Source: Acidobacteria bacterium Ga0074141 (lineage in GTDB: Bacteria; Acidobacteriota; Blastocatellia; Pyrinomonadales; Pyrinomonadaceae). Taken from it: DNA of 64,000 nucleotides. The notes beneath the pieces were generated by a model. It was not told the DNA's origin. It made no database searches and saw only the letters and a program-made list of their open reading frames with translations. The translations under genes were made by a program, and so were the position numbers. The stretch covers positions 842,157-906,156 of the forward strand of contig LNDP01000023.1 of assembly GCA_001464665.1 (NCBI GenBank), in the 5' to 3' direction. Shown in pieces: positions 9,898 through 19,788 of this stretch; the stretch's first letter is position 1; each line of letters opens with the position of its first letter.

Positions 9898-12636
9898 GTG
9901 CTTTCAGATCAAACAATTGGTCGATACAAAATCATCGAAAAGATCGGCTCGGGCGGCATGGGCGAGGTCTTCCTCGCCGAGGATGAAAAGCTCGGGCGAA
10001 AGGTCGCGCTCAAAACTCTCCCGGCTGAGGTCGCAACCGAATCTGAGCGAATGCGCCGCTTTGTCCTTGAGGCAAAGACCGCCTCCGGCCTCAATCACCC
10101 AAACATAATCACGATCTACGAGATCAATGACGACGCCGAAGTGCCGTACATTGCGATGGAGTACGTTAAGGGCGAAACGCTCGCCCGGACGCTTCGCAAT
10201 AAGCGGCTTGAGATGGCGACCGTCGTCGATATCGCGATTCAGGTAGCGGGTGCCCTCGCCGCTGCACATGAAGCAGGTGTTGTCCATCGGGACGTAAAAC
10301 CGGACAACATCATCATCCGGCCGGACGGGCTCGTGAAAGTGCTCGACTTCGGCCTGGTAAAGCTAACCGAGAATGACGGCAGTTCCGACCCCGATGCCGA
10401 GACCGTTGCACACAGAACGAATCCCGGAATGATCCTCGGCACCGCCTCGTTCATGTCGCCCGAGCAGTCCCGCGGACGGATTGTTGACGGCCGTTCCGAT
10501 ATTTTCAGCTTCGGCACTTTGCTTTACCAGATGCTCTCGGGACGTCTGCCCTTCTCCGGCGAGAATTACGTAGATGTAATAGCCTCGATAATTTACAAGG
10601 AGCCTGAACCGCTTTCCGCGATCGCTCCGCAGACGCCGCACGACCTTCAGGTATTGGTCCGCAAGTGCCTCAGAAAGGATCGCGACGAGCGTTACCAATC
10701 CGCCCGCGAACTGCTGGCAGATCTTAAAGACATAATGCCGTCGCTCGGCGTGACCGCCTCTTCATCGCAGCGGCTGGCAATGATCAGCGACCCGAGCGTT
10801 GCGAAGGTTACGGGCGATACGCTTCTCCGCCCCGATACAGGCGGCCATTCCCACTACGATACGAGCACCATCACCGGATTCATCGCCAATGAGGTCGCGA
10901 TCCATCCGGGACGAGCGTTCGGTTCGATACTTCTTTTCGCGGCCGTGATCGGAGGGCTCTTCCTCGGCCTCCAGAACTTCGTCAGCCCAAAGCAGGCTAC
11001 CCAGGCCTTTGGGAATATACAGCTTGAGAAAGTGACAACGAGCGGGAATGTAATTGGTGACCAGGTCGCCGTCTCGCCGGACGGAAAATATATCGTTTAC
11101 GCAATTGCCGAGAATGGGATGGAAAGCCTCTGGTATCGGCAGGTCGAGACACGAGCGAATATCCAGATCACTCGACCGGAGCGCTTGCAGCATCGAGGCA
11201 TTGCGTTTTCAAGCGACGGGATCTTCGTATATTTCACCGCGATCGATCCGACCGGAGAAAACGGCCTTTACCGCGTTCCTGTGCTCGGGGGCACACGGCA
11301 GAAGATCGCCGACCGGGTCAAATCCCGCGTTGCCTTTTCACGCGACTCATCAAGAATCGCCTACATCGATGATGACCAGTATTTGGTAACAGCAAACCCC
11401 GACGGTTCTTCGTCCACGAAGCACATTCGTCCGGAAAATGACGACAGGTGGAATTTTGCCGATTGGTTTCCCGCCGGCGACAAGTTCGTCGTCGTTGCAT
11501 TTGAGCGGGCGACAGGCTTCTACTACCTTGCCGAGATAACATTGGCGGACCGATCGATAAAGGAGCTCGACCCTCGCCGATGGCTCATGATCTCGGGCTT
11601 TATTTTGAGTGCTGATGGCCGCACCATTTACATGAGCGCCCGTGACCGCGAATCAGAGATCTCGCAGATCTGGCGGCTTTCGTATCCCGAAGGTGAACTT
11701 CAGCGGATAACGAACGACGCGAACGATTACTTTTCGGTCAGCGTCTCGTCCGACGGCAGGTCGCTCGCCACCGTCCAGTTCATGCGGAAGGCCAATATTT
11801 GGAAACTCGAGCCTGAGCGTGGCGGCACGGTAACGCAACTGACAACGGACGTAGGGCTTGACGAGGGAATGTCAGGGATCGCTTTCGCACCAAATGGCGA
11901 TATTTTCTTTTCTGTCAGAGAGCGGGCACGTCAATCCATTTGGCGGATCAACAACAACGGGCGCGAACGTAAGCCGGTCGTGACCGGGCCCGGTAAATAC
12001 GCTTTTCCGGCCATCTCACCTGATGGAAGCCAGCTCGCATTTATGTTCAAGGAAGACGATGAGCCGCAGATCGCCTCACAACGAATCGAGAGTAAAGAGA
12101 AGCTTTTCCTAACGCAATCGGCAGAAGCGGCCACAGACCCTCGGATCACGCCCGACGGGCAGTGGGTCGTATACGCCTCGTTCGATAAGGGTGAAAGATT
12201 CTCGCTTTGGAAGGTGCCTCCGCAGGGAGGGGAACCCGTCAAGTTGACTGACCGGCAATTTGAATGTGAGCGGCCGAGCATTTCGCCTGATTCTAAGCAG
12301 ATCCTTGCCGTTTGCCGACGGGAAGAGGGCGGAACCCGCGAGCTTGCTCTTCTCGACATAAATGGCGGCGACCCGAAATTCCTCGGCTATCCGCAGATCG
12401 CCGGAATGCGAAACTTTTCGTGGTCGTCAGACGGGCAATCGGTCATCTATATTGACCGCACCTCTGCCACCCACCAACTAGCCTCGCAGCCGATAACGGG
12501 CGGGAAGCCGACGCAGATCTCGAGGTTCGAAAGCGATTCCATTTACGGCCTCGCGGTTGACTATCGAACCGGGGCCATCGCATTTTCAAGAGGGCACACA
12601 ATTGCCGATGTCGTCCGCTTAACGCTTACAGATTAG
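9898..12636 (+). CDS. Transmembrane Ser/Thr protein kinase with C-terminal PD40 beta-propeller
   Basis: 912-residue receptor-like kinase. The cytoplasmic kinase domain (about 8-280) has the glycine loop GSGGMGEV at 17-24, the ATP-binding Lys39, the catalytic loop HRDVKPDN at 130-137 and the DFG at 150-152. A single membrane span lies at 341-362. The remaining ~540 residues are a WD40-like PD40/TolB-type propeller with repeated SPDGK-type turns, expected outside the membrane. This layout is typical of Acidobacteriota. GTG 9898 starts the protein just before the conserved GRYKI motif; a TTG at 9868 would add ten residues. Substrates and ligand are unknown. The next small gene begins 2 bases after the stop. 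Confidence 0.93.
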   Translation: MLSDQTIGRYKIIEKIGSGGMGEVFLAEDEKLGRKVALKTLPAEVATESERMRRFVLEAKTASGLNHPNIITIYEINDDAEVPYIAMEYVKGETLARTLRNKRLEMATVVDIAIQVAGALAAAHEAGVVHRDVKPDNIIIRPDGLVKVLDFGLVKLTENDGSSDPDAETVAHRTNPGMILGTASFMSPEQSRGRIVDGRSDIFSFGTLLYQMLSGRLPFSGENYVDVIASIIYKEPEPLSAIAPQTPHDLQVLVRKCLRKDRDERYQSARELLADLKDIMPSLGVTASSSQRLAMISDPSVAKVTGDTLLRPDTGGHSHYDTSTITGFIANEVAIHPGRAFGSILLFAAVIGGLFLGLQNFVSPKQATQAFGNIQLEKVTTSGNVIGDQVAVSPDGKYIVYAIAENGMESLWYRQVETRANIQITRPERLQHRGIAFSSDGIFVYFTAIDPTGENGLYRVPVLGGTRQKIADRVKSRVAFSRDSSRIAYIDDDQYLVTANPDGSSSTKHIRPENDDRWNFADWFPAGDKFVVVAFERATGFYYLAEITLADRSIKELDPRRWLMISGFILSADGRTIYMSARDRESEISQIWRLSYPEGELQRITNDANDYFSVSVSSDGRSLATVQFMRKANIWKLEPERGGTVTQLTTDVGLDEGMSGIAFAPNGDIFFSVRERARQSIWRINNNGRERKPVVTGPGKYAFPAISPDGSQLAFMFKEDDEPQIASQRIESKEKLFLTQSAEAATDPRITPDGQWVVYASFDKGERFSLWKVPPQGGEPVKLTDRQFECERPSISPDSKQILAVCRREEGGTRELALLDINGGDPKFLGYPQIAGMRNFSWSSDGQSVIYIDRTSATHQLASQPITGGKPTQISRFESDSIYGLAVDYRTGAIAFSRGHTIADVVRLTLTD

Positions 12637-12638
12637 AT

Positions 12639-13064
12639 TTGCTATACGCGAAATGCTCCTTCGATAAAAAACCCGGCCTTGCGGCCATACGGAAGACCCT
12701 AAAGATGGAAAATGAAGAGCTGGTTTCCGGATGTACCGGACGAGATTGTGAGTTTAACGCTTATTACACACAGGTTGTTTGCCTGGATGGAACACGGTCA
12801 TGTTTCTATGCAAAGCTTGCGAAAGCGCAGGAATCGGAATTTCATGATAAGCAACTTGTTGGAGCCACCGAGCAGATAACAAAGATCCTAGATTCGCTCA
12901 AGGATCCAAAGGGCCGGAAACTCTCGCTTCTTGCAACAGAGGCCGGAATGATGCTTGCCTGGGTCAACCACGACGAAACCGTAAAGGGCGACGGGTCAGA
13001 ACCCGTCCGGGCCAGCGACGACCCGGAAAAGGTCCTCAAGGCTCTTCGGATCATCACTGATTGA
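12639..13064 (+). CDS. Hypothetical protein, possible partner of the upstream kinase
   Basis: A 141-residue frame opens with TTG 2 bases after the kinase stop; an ATG at 12705 would give 119 residues. It has no signal peptide and no membrane span. Cysteines cluster in the first half (SGCTGRDCEF, VVCLDG, SCFYAK), and the C-terminal part looks alpha/beta. The tight spacing suggests co-transcription with the kinase. I do not recognise the family, and the start codon is uncertain. Confidence 0.55.
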   Translation: MLYAKCSFDKKPGLAAIRKTLKMENEELVSGCTGRDCEFNAYYTQVVCLDGTRSCFYAKLAKAQESEFHDKQLVGATEQITKILDSLKDPKGRKLSLLATEAGMMLAWVNHDETVKGDGSEPVRASDDPEKVLKALRIITD

Positions 13065-13172
13065 TGGGTCAATAATTTTTTCGCGTACGATGTCCATTTT
13101 GCGCGTCGCTGTTCGTTTATGTGGTGAAAGCGGGACACGTCCGCTTCCGATCAAAATAAAAAGGAGAACCTT

Positions 13173-13526
13173 ATGCCACACTACATGCTTTTACTTCACG
13201 AACAGCCTTCGGATTTTTCAGGGCTTTCGCCCGAGGCCATTGAGGCCGTTATCAATGAATACGTCGCTTGGTCGGCGAAGCTCGCTTCCGAAAACAGGCT
13301 CGTCGGCGGCGAAAAACTTCGCGACGAAGGCGGCAAGCACCTTCGTGGCTTTGGCGAGGAATTTCGCGTCACCGACGGCCCATACACCGAGGCCAAAGAG
13401 ATCGTCGGCGGCTTTTACACTATCAACGCCGCCGACTATAGCGAAGCTGCCGAGGTCGCAAGCGGCTGTCCGCACCTGAAATATGGCGGCTGGATCGAGA
13501 TGCGAGAGATCGAACAAATGTCCTGA
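13173..13526 (+). CDS. YCII-related (DGPF) domain protein
   Basis: 117-residue ferredoxin-like-fold protein of the YCII/DGPF family. The typical N-terminus (MPHYMLLLHEQP) and the signature TDGPYTEAKEIVGGFY are clear. A good Shine-Dalgarno AAGGAG precedes the ATG. Four bases separate its stop from the sigma factor that follows. DGPF proteins are conserved neighbours of ECF42 sigma factors and are thought to be part of their regulons or signalling; that link is established knowledge, while the biochemical role remains unclear. Confidence 0.92.
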   Translation: MPHYMLLLHEQPSDFSGLSPEAIEAVINEYVAWSAKLASENRLVGGEKLRDEGGKHLRGFGEEFRVTDGPYTEAKEIVGGFYTINAADYSEAAEVASGCPHLKYGGWIEMREIEQMS

Positions 13527-13530
13527 CGCG

Positions 13531-14805
13531 ATGGACATAAACGACGCGAACGTACACGAGACAATAGACCATCTGTTTCGCCAAAGGGCCGGACAGATGG
13601 TCTCTCTTTTGTCTCGGACATTTGGTATCGATAAGCTCGAGCTGATCGAGGACGCCGTTCAGGAAGCAATGATCGCGGCGATGCGGAAATGGCCGTTCGG
13701 CATTCCGGAAAATCCTTCGGCCTGGCTGATACAAACGGCGCGGAACAAGGTCATCGATGAACTGCGGCGAGCGGGCAAGAGCGTCGGGCTCGACGCGGAA
13801 GAAGGCTTCGACCTACCGGCCATAGAAGACCGGAATGCGTTCGCGGATCTTGCCGATGATGAATTGCGAATGATCTTCGCCTGTTGTAGCCCGGCGATAG
13901 CGGCGGATTCGCGCGTCGCCTTGACGCTGAAGATAGTCGGCGGCTTTAGCGTGCAGGAGATCGCCCGGGCGTTTCTCTCTAACGACGAGGCGGTCGCGAA
14001 AATGCTGACACGTGCCAAAAAGCGGCTTCGCGAGGACGCGAGTTTCCCTGAATTGCCACACGCCGCGGAACTGCCCGAAAGGCTCGATGCCGTGCTTCGC
14101 GTGCTGTATCTGATGTTCAATGAAGGCTTTGGCGCGACCTCGGGCGACGACCTGATCCGCGGCGATCTGTGCTTTGAGGCGATCCGGCTCGCGGAGATGC
14201 TGCTCGGATCTCCTGAGACGAACACGCCGAAGGTCCACGCCCTCGCGGCGCTTTTCTACTTGCAGGCGGCAAGGCTTCCCGCGAGAACGAACGACGCCGG
14301 CGATCTCGTGCTGCTTGAAGATCAGGACCGAAGCCGCTGGAACATGCACCTTGCCGAACGCGGCGTCAAGCATCTTCGCCTTTCGGCCAGCGGCGACGAG
14401 CGGACCGAATATCATCTCGAATCCGAGATCGCCGGCATCTACACGCTCGCCCCGAGCTTTGCGGAGACCGATTGGCCGCGAATTCTCGCCTGCTACGACG
14501 AGCTCCAACGAGGGAGATATTCCGACGTTGTCGAGCTCAACCGGCTGATCGTCCTGGCAAAGATCGAAGGTGCCGAAAGGGCCCATTGCGAACTCGAAAC
14601 TTGCTTCGCGGATGGACGGCTCGATCGGTTCTATCTCTATCAAACGACCCGCGGACACTTCCTCGCCGCATCCGGCCGCTCGGCGGAAGCCGAAGCGGCG
14701 TTCACCAAGGCTCTAGCTCTGACAGACAACTCCGTCATCCGCCGCTTCCTTATCGAGCGGATCGCCCGCCTTTCCGATCGCCGCGACAAACCGCAAGGAA
14801 GTTAA
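13531..14805 (+). CDS. ECF42-type sigma factor with TPR-like C-terminal extension
   Basis: 424-residue sigma factor. The first ~170 residues hold regions 2 and 4 (LIEDAVQEAMIAAMRKWP; FSVQEIARAFLSNDEAVAKML). The rest is the helical C-terminal extension (DUF6596/TPR-like, with RVLYLMFNEGF and an AAFTKALALTDN repeat) that defines group ECF42. In that group the extension, and not an anti-sigma factor, is needed for activity, and the gene is linked to DGPF proteins, exactly as here. ATG 13531 lies 4 bases after the DGPF stop; a longer frame from 13483 overlaps that gene and adds an unconvincing N-terminus. Confidence 0.93.
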   Translation: MDINDANVHETIDHLFRQRAGQMVSLLSRTFGIDKLELIEDAVQEAMIAAMRKWPFGIPENPSAWLIQTARNKVIDELRRAGKSVGLDAEEGFDLPAIEDRNAFADLADDELRMIFACCSPAIAADSRVALTLKIVGGFSVQEIARAFLSNDEAVAKMLTRAKKRLREDASFPELPHAAELPERLDAVLRVLYLMFNEGFGATSGDDLIRGDLCFEAIRLAEMLLGSPETNTPKVHALAALFYLQAARLPARTNDAGDLVLLEDQDRSRWNMHLAERGVKHLRLSASGDERTEYHLESEIAGIYTLAPSFAETDWPRILACYDELQRGRYSDVVELNRLIVLAKIEGAERAHCELETCFADGRLDRFYLYQTTRGHFLAASGRSAEAEAAFTKALALTDNSVIRRFLIERIARLSDRRDKPQGS

Positions 14806-14898
14806 TTAGGACCTAAATCTGTTCCTTCAATAATGCTTTTCTCGTAGCGGATATGCTACAAATGATGATTGCCCCATTATTTTAAGCAAGCCTTTGTT

Positions 14899-16596
14899 AT
14901 GCGTAGTTTTCTTATCTTCGGTATTTTTGCGGCCGTTTTCGGGCTCTTTGTCATGCCCTTCGACCGGCCGCAGGCAAACGCGGTTCGCGACTTGGCCGTT
15001 TCGCCTAATCTTGTCGTCAGCCAATTTCAGGCCGGCGGCGGTTCGGCAAACGACGAGTTCATTGAGATCCACAATACAAGTTCAACGGCGGTTGACCTGA
15101 TCAACTACAAGGTGGTTTACCGCTCTGCGACCGGGACGACCGATGGCTCGCCAATGGCGGAATGGGCCAGCTCGACCATCTTGCAACCCGGACAGTTTTA
15201 CCTGATCGCTGCGCAGAATGGCTACGACAGCGGCGTCACGCCGGACAAGACCTACGACCCGACGGTCCGCTCGATGGGAGCAAATGGCGGCGGTATCGCG
15301 ATCCGCCAAGGTTCCACAGACACCGGGGCGATCATCGATTCGGTCGGCTGGGGAACCGCGACGAACATTTTTGTCGAGGGCGCAGTCACGCCGGCTCCGG
15401 GCAACAATAACAGCCAGGCCCGAAAGGAGAACGGCTGCCAGGACACGGACAACAACGCGAATGACTTCCAGAACCTAGTTCCTTCGGCTCCGAGGAATTC
15501 GACCACTATAGTTACCTGCTCGGGCGGCGGCACTACGCTCTTCGCCGCGATGAATGCGAACCCGACGACCGTAGTTCCCGGCGGCACTACACTTTTGACC
15601 GTCACGGTCATCCCGGCCACAACGCCGCCGAGCACGAACATAACCGTCGCCGCAAACCTGCAGGCGATCGGCGGAGCGGCGAGCCAGCAATTCTTTGACG
15701 ACGGCACGAACGGCGACCAGACCGCGGGCGATAACATCTTTTCATTTCTGGCGGCGATCGCACCCGGAACCTCGGGCGGGCCGGCGCCGATCGCCGGTGC
15801 GGCGGCGGACCTGCAGGGCCGCGTCGTCCCGGTTCAGGTGACCCTAACGGTCAATGCGCCGCTGCCGAATGACGACCCTCTACTGTTCGGCAATCCGAGC
15901 AACGCGACCCCAGATACCGCGAACCAGAACAATTACCTGATGATCAAGCCGCAGTACACGCTCTCGTACAATCGAAGCAAAGGGACGGCGAACTGGGTCG
16001 CCTGGCGGCTGGACAGCACATGGGTCGGCACCGCCGACCGGCAGGACGATTATCGGCCCGATACGACCTTGCCCGCAGGATGGTATCAAGTGCAGGACGG
16101 CGACTATTCAGGTTCGGGCTACGACCGCGGGCATATGTGCCCTTCGGGCGACCGAACGCGGTCGGTTGCCGACAACTCGGCGACATTTCTGATGACCAAC
16201 ATGGTCCCGCAGCTTGGTGCAAACAATCAGGGCGCGTGGAACGACTTTGAGATATACACGCGTTCGCTCGCCACCCAAGGCAATGAGCTCTATATCATTT
16301 CGGGTGTTCACGGCAATATCGGCACCATCGCATCGGGCCAGATCGTCGTGCCGCAATATACCTGGAAGGTCGTGCTGATCCTGCCAAATGGCAGCAACGA
16401 CCTCCAGCGGGTGAGCAAAGCGACGCGGGCATTCGGCATCATAGTCCCGAATTTTCCGCCGGTGAACCAAGGCTCGCCGTGGCGGAATTTTCGGGTTACG
16501 GTCGATGCGGTCGAGGTTATGACCGGAAACGATTTCTTTAGTGCGATCCCCCGCAACACGCAGGAGATCATCGAACGACGACGAGACCGACAATAA
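14899..16596 (+). CDS. Secreted DNA/RNA non-specific endonuclease with lamin-tail domain
   Basis: 565-residue exported nuclease. A signal peptide (MRSFLIFGIFAAVFGLF...) leads into a lamin-tail domain (about 37-150: VVSQFQAGGGSANDEFIEI, NTSSTAVDLINYKVVY). A beta-sandwich linker follows, then a ββα-metal nuclease domain (about 330-565). Its DRGH motif is at 409-412 within GYDRGHMCPSGDR, with His412 as the general base. It should cleave DNA and RNA outside the cell, for defence or nutrient scavenging. ATG 14899 gives the signal peptide; a TTG at 14869 is less likely. Its stop overlaps the next start (TAATG), so the two nucleases are translationally coupled. Confidence 0.93.
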   Translation: MRSFLIFGIFAAVFGLFVMPFDRPQANAVRDLAVSPNLVVSQFQAGGGSANDEFIEIHNTSSTAVDLINYKVVYRSATGTTDGSPMAEWASSTILQPGQFYLIAAQNGYDSGVTPDKTYDPTVRSMGANGGGIAIRQGSTDTGAIIDSVGWGTATNIFVEGAVTPAPGNNNSQARKENGCQDTDNNANDFQNLVPSAPRNSTTIVTCSGGGTTLFAAMNANPTTVVPGGTTLLTVTVIPATTPPSTNITVAANLQAIGGAASQQFFDDGTNGDQTAGDNIFSFLAAIAPGTSGGPAPIAGAAADLQGRVVPVQVTLTVNAPLPNDDPLLFGNPSNATPDTANQNNYLMIKPQYTLSYNRSKGTANWVAWRLDSTWVGTADRQDDYRPDTTLPAGWYQVQDGDYSGSGYDRGHMCPSGDRTRSVADNSATFLMTNMVPQLGANNQGAWNDFEIYTRSLATQGNELYIISGVHGNIGTIASGQIVVPQYTWKVVLILPNGSNDLQRVSKATRAFGIIVPNFPPVNQGSPWRNFRVTVDAVEVMTGNDFFSAIPRNTQEIIERRRDRQ

Positions 16597-18497
16597 TGAA
16601 AAGATTTAAATTGCCGAAGAGCATTTTACGGGCAGCCCGCATCGTTCTTGTTGCGGGCTTTCTTTGCCTTCCCGCCATCGCTCAACGCGAATATCCGATC
16701 GCGGCGGTCCAGGGCGCCCGCAATATCTCGCCGCTCGAGAACCAGACCGTTCGGGTAAGCGGCATCGTCACTGCCCGGATGCGAAACGGATTCTTTCTCC
16801 AAACGCCTGATGGACAGGCCGATACCGACCCGAACACTTCGGAAGGAATTCACGTGTTCACTCGGGCCGAACCGCCGGGAGACGCCGTTCCCGGAAGTGC
16901 CGTCACCGTCTCTGGCCGCGTCATGGAATATCGCCCCGGGAATCAGGCCGCGAGCCTTACGATCACACAGATCACATTTACCCAAGGCAGCGACTTCTTC
17001 GGCGTAACGGCCAAAGACATTCCGCTGCCGAAGCCGATCGTGCTCTCGGCGGAAGACTTCAAGCCGAACTCGATCGATCAGCTCGAGAAGTATGAAGGAA
17101 TGCGCGTTGCCGTCGCCGCGATGACGGTCGTCGCACCGACCGGCGGAAGGGTCGACGCAAAAACAGAAACGGTCGAATCAGACGGCACATTCTTCGGCGT
17201 GCTCAAGGGCTTTCCGCGGCCCTTTCGCGAGCCCGGTCTTGAACCGCTCTTTTTTCTGACCTCGCCCGACCGCGACAAGTGGAAGACGGAGTTTCCGAAG
17301 ATCCCGCTTTTCGACGGCAATCTGGAATTGATCCGCGTTGATACCCGCTCACAAGTTTCCTCCCCGCTGCTTAACGTTATGGCCGGGCAGGAGATCAAAG
17401 ACGTTGTCGGTGTGATGTATTACGGCTTTGGCCGATACACTATCCTGACCGATGCGGCAGCACCGCCCGCGGTTTCCGGCGGCATTCGTCCGATAGTAAT
17501 GCCGCCGCCGACGGACCGCCAATTCTCTATTGCGGCGATGAATGTCGAGACATTTGTCGATGACGAGGACGACCCAAAGATCCGCGAGGACGTCGCATCG
17601 AAAGAAGCCTTCGAGAAGCGTCTCAAAAAGGTCTCGCGGGCGATAAATGAACTTGCCAGCCGCCCCGACATTATCGCTGTCGCCGAGGTCGAGAATCTGA
17701 ACGTACTCCAGCAACTCTCAAAGGCCGTCAATGCCGGAGCCGTCGCGGCCGGCCTGCCCGACCCGAAATATGCCGGCTTCCTTGAAGAAGGAAACGACGG
17801 ACGCAGCATAGACGTCGGCTTTCTTGTAAAGACGAGCCGAGTCACGGTCCGCTCGGCAAAACAGCTCGGCAAGAACGAGCGGTTTCGCGAACCCGGCGGG
17901 CGCAGCGACGCGATCCTCCACGACCGTCCGCCGTTCGTCATCGAAGCGGAGATCCGCGACGACAAGACTGGCACGCCGTTTCGCGTGACCGTGATGAGCA
18001 ATCACCTCAAGTCGCTCCGAGGAGTCACGGATGAACGCGACGGGCCGCGCGTTAGGGCCAAGCGGGCATTGCAGGCCGAGTTCATCGCCAAATGGGTCGA
18101 TGATCGGCAGAAGGCCGACCCCAGCGAGCGGATCGTGATCGCTGGCGACCTCAATGCGTTTCAGTTCAATGACGGGCTGGTCGATATCATCGGCACGTTG
18201 ATTGGCAAACCGACGCCGAAAGATGCTGTGATGGCTGCGTCGCCCGACCTGATCGAACGCGACCTCATCAACCTCGTCGATCTGATACAGCCCGCCCAGA
18301 AGTATTCGTATATCTTTGACGGAAACGCCCAGTCGCTTGACCACATCATCATCAATCAGCCGCTCCGGAAACACCTGAACGGCTTCGGCTATCTGAGAGT
18401 TAATGCGGATTTCCCGAAGGCCTATCGGGCGGATGCTAATAGGATCGAAGGCTTTTCGGACCACGACGTCGCCGTCGCATATTTTTCGCTTGATTAG
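16596..18497 (+). CDS. Secreted endonuclease/exonuclease/phosphatase-family nuclease
   Basis: 633-residue exported protein: signal peptide (LVAGFLCLPAIAQ), an OB-fold-like N-terminal domain (about 30-290; VRVSGIVTARMRNGFFLQTP), then an EEP catalytic domain (about 310-633). EEP landmarks are AAMNVETFVDD, IIAVAEVENL, SNHLKS, AGDLNAF and a terminal SDHDVAV. This architecture matches extracellular nucleases of the YhcR/ExeM type. It starts inside the stop codon of the lamin-tail nuclease, so the pair is made together and may degrade extracellular nucleic acid cooperatively. Its TAG stop overlaps the acpS stop on the other strand by 3 bases. Confidence 0.9.
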   Translation: MKRFKLPKSILRAARIVLVAGFLCLPAIAQREYPIAAVQGARNISPLENQTVRVSGIVTARMRNGFFLQTPDGQADTDPNTSEGIHVFTRAEPPGDAVPGSAVTVSGRVMEYRPGNQAASLTITQITFTQGSDFFGVTAKDIPLPKPIVLSAEDFKPNSIDQLEKYEGMRVAVAAMTVVAPTGGRVDAKTETVESDGTFFGVLKGFPRPFREPGLEPLFFLTSPDRDKWKTEFPKIPLFDGNLELIRVDTRSQVSSPLLNVMAGQEIKDVVGVMYYGFGRYTILTDAAAPPAVSGGIRPIVMPPPTDRQFSIAAMNVETFVDDEDDPKIREDVASKEAFEKRLKKVSRAINELASRPDIIAVAEVENLNVLQQLSKAVNAGAVAAGLPDPKYAGFLEEGNDGRSIDVGFLVKTSRVTVRSAKQLGKNERFREPGGRSDAILHDRPPFVIEAEIRDDKTGTPFRVTVMSNHLKSLRGVTDERDGPRVRAKRALQAEFIAKWVDDRQKADPSERIVIAGDLNAFQFNDGLVDIIGTLIGKPTPKDAVMAASPDLIERDLINLVDLIQPAQKYSYIFDGNAQSLDHIIINQPLRKHLNGFGYLRVNADFPKAYRADANRIEGFSDHDVAVAYFSLD

Positions 18498-18883
18498 GCC
18501 GTCGCTTCGCCTTCGAGGATAACTTGGGCGATGGCGTATTCGGCCGTGTGCGAGAGCGAGAGATGTATGCGGGTCGCCCCGGCTTCGGCCGATAGACGGG
18601 CGGCCTCGCCGCTTAGGCGGAGCGAAGGAGCTCCGCTTTCGTCATTGACGACCTCGACATCTTGCCAAGCGATCTTCCCTCGCCAGCCCGTCTTGAGTGC
18701 TTTAAGGAAAGCCTCTTTGGCCGCAAACCTCGCCGCATACGAAGCGGCCGCAGCCTTGCCCCGCGCGTCGCAGTACTCGCGTTCGGCTGGCGTGAAAACG
18801 CGTTCGCCAAACCGTGGAGTTCTGGCGAGCGTTTCGCGTATGCGATAGACTTCAATTATGTCCAAGCCGGTTGAGATTATCAT
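18494..18883 (-). CDS. acpS: Holo-[acyl-carrier-protein] synthase
   Basis: Transfers 4'-phosphopantetheine from CoA to acyl carrier protein, activating fatty acid synthesis. The 129-residue length is normal. Family motifs are GLDIIEVYRI near the N-terminus (metal-binding Asp), FTPAEREYC, ARFAAKEAFLKAL (metal-binding Glu) and SLSHTAEYAIA near the end. The ATG at 18883 encodes the conserved N-terminus, so the start is firm. Its 5' end overlaps the divergent pgeF frame by up to 26 bases, and its stop overlaps the convergent nuclease stop, so the gene has no private flanking DNA. Confidence 0.95.
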   Translation of the reverse strand: MIISTGLDIIEVYRIRETLARTPRFGERVFTPAEREYCDARGKAAAASYAARFAAKEAFLKALKTGWRGKIAWQDVEVVNDESGAPSLRLSGEAARLSAEAGATRIHLSLSHTAEYAIAQVILEGEATA

Positions 18884-19775
18884 CGATGGTCGCGGCGAGG
18901 CCGAGATGCCTCCGCCAAACGCAGTTGATCTGCTCGATCCCCAACGCCGAATTCTAACCGATTCCGACTTCTATTGGCGAGAACAGGGCGAACTTAAGCT
19001 GCTCGTTTGCCGCCCGCTTGAGGATGCCGGCTTCGTCAATGGCTTCTCGACACGGCTCGGCGGCGTCTCCGATATGCGGGGCGACGGCAGCAGCGGCGAC
19101 CTCAACCTTGCCGGCTACGATGAGGACCTCACCGAGAATATCGAGGAAAACCGGCGGCGTTTTCTCTCGCTATTTGCGGGCGAGCGGCAGCTCACGACCG
19201 CCTGGCAAGTACACGGCGACGGCGTGAAACTCGTTGACAGCCCCGAAGCGGCCGCGGCGACCGAAGAGCGTTTTGATTCGCTCATTTCGGATATGCCCGG
19301 GCTTCTGCTCGGCGTAAAGACCGCCGACTGCGTGCCCGTCCTGATCGGCGACCCGCGGACCGGAAGCTTTGCCGCCGTTCATGCCGGATGGCGCGGAACT
19401 GTGCAGTCGATCGTCGCAAAAGCGGTTGAGAAAATGGTGGAGACCTTCGGTGCAAACCCGGCGGATATGATCGCCGCCATCGGCCCGGCCGCCTGCGGGC
19501 GGAACTACGAGATCGGCGAAGATGTCATCGCGGAATTTACCGAAAGCTTTGCCGATGCCGAAAAGTATTTTACCTCGACCCGCCCGGGCCACGCATTGAT
19601 CGACCTGCACGCAGCAAATCGCGACCAACTCATCGCCGTCGGCCTTGCTCCAGAAAACACCTTCGCCTCATCGCTCTGCACTATGGAGCAGACCGACATC
19701 TTCTTTTCCTACCGCGTCGAGAAAAAGAAATACGGCCGAACCGGACGCCTAATGTCCGTCATCGGCCGTATTTAG
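18858..19775 (+). CDS. pgeF: Peptidoglycan editing factor PgeF (laccase-domain/YfiH family)
   Basis: Cytoplasmic zinc enzyme of the YfiH/multicopper-polyphenol-oxidase-like family, known to remove wrongly incorporated amino acids from peptidoglycan precursors. Conserved metal-site segments are TAWQVHGDGV, KTADCVPVLI and AVHAGWRG, with ACGRNYEIG later. The 305-residue call starts at ATG 18858 and overlaps the first codons of divergent acpS by 26 bases. A second ATG at 18906 (MPPPNAVDL) would remove the overlap, keeps all conserved residues and follows a GCGAGG purine run, so it is a real alternative. Confidence 0.9.
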   Translation: MSKPVEIIIDGRGEAEMPPPNAVDLLDPQRRILTDSDFYWREQGELKLLVCRPLEDAGFVNGFSTRLGGVSDMRGDGSSGDLNLAGYDEDLTENIEENRRRFLSLFAGERQLTTAWQVHGDGVKLVDSPEAAAATEERFDSLISDMPGLLLGVKTADCVPVLIGDPRTGSFAAVHAGWRGTVQSIVAKAVEKMVETFGANPADMIAAIGPAACGRNYEIGEDVIAEFTESFADAEKYFTSTRPGHALIDLHAANRDQLIAVGLAPENTFASSLCTMEQTDIFFSYRVEKKKYGRTGRLMSVIGRI

Positions 19776-19788
19776 CTGATAGAAATTG

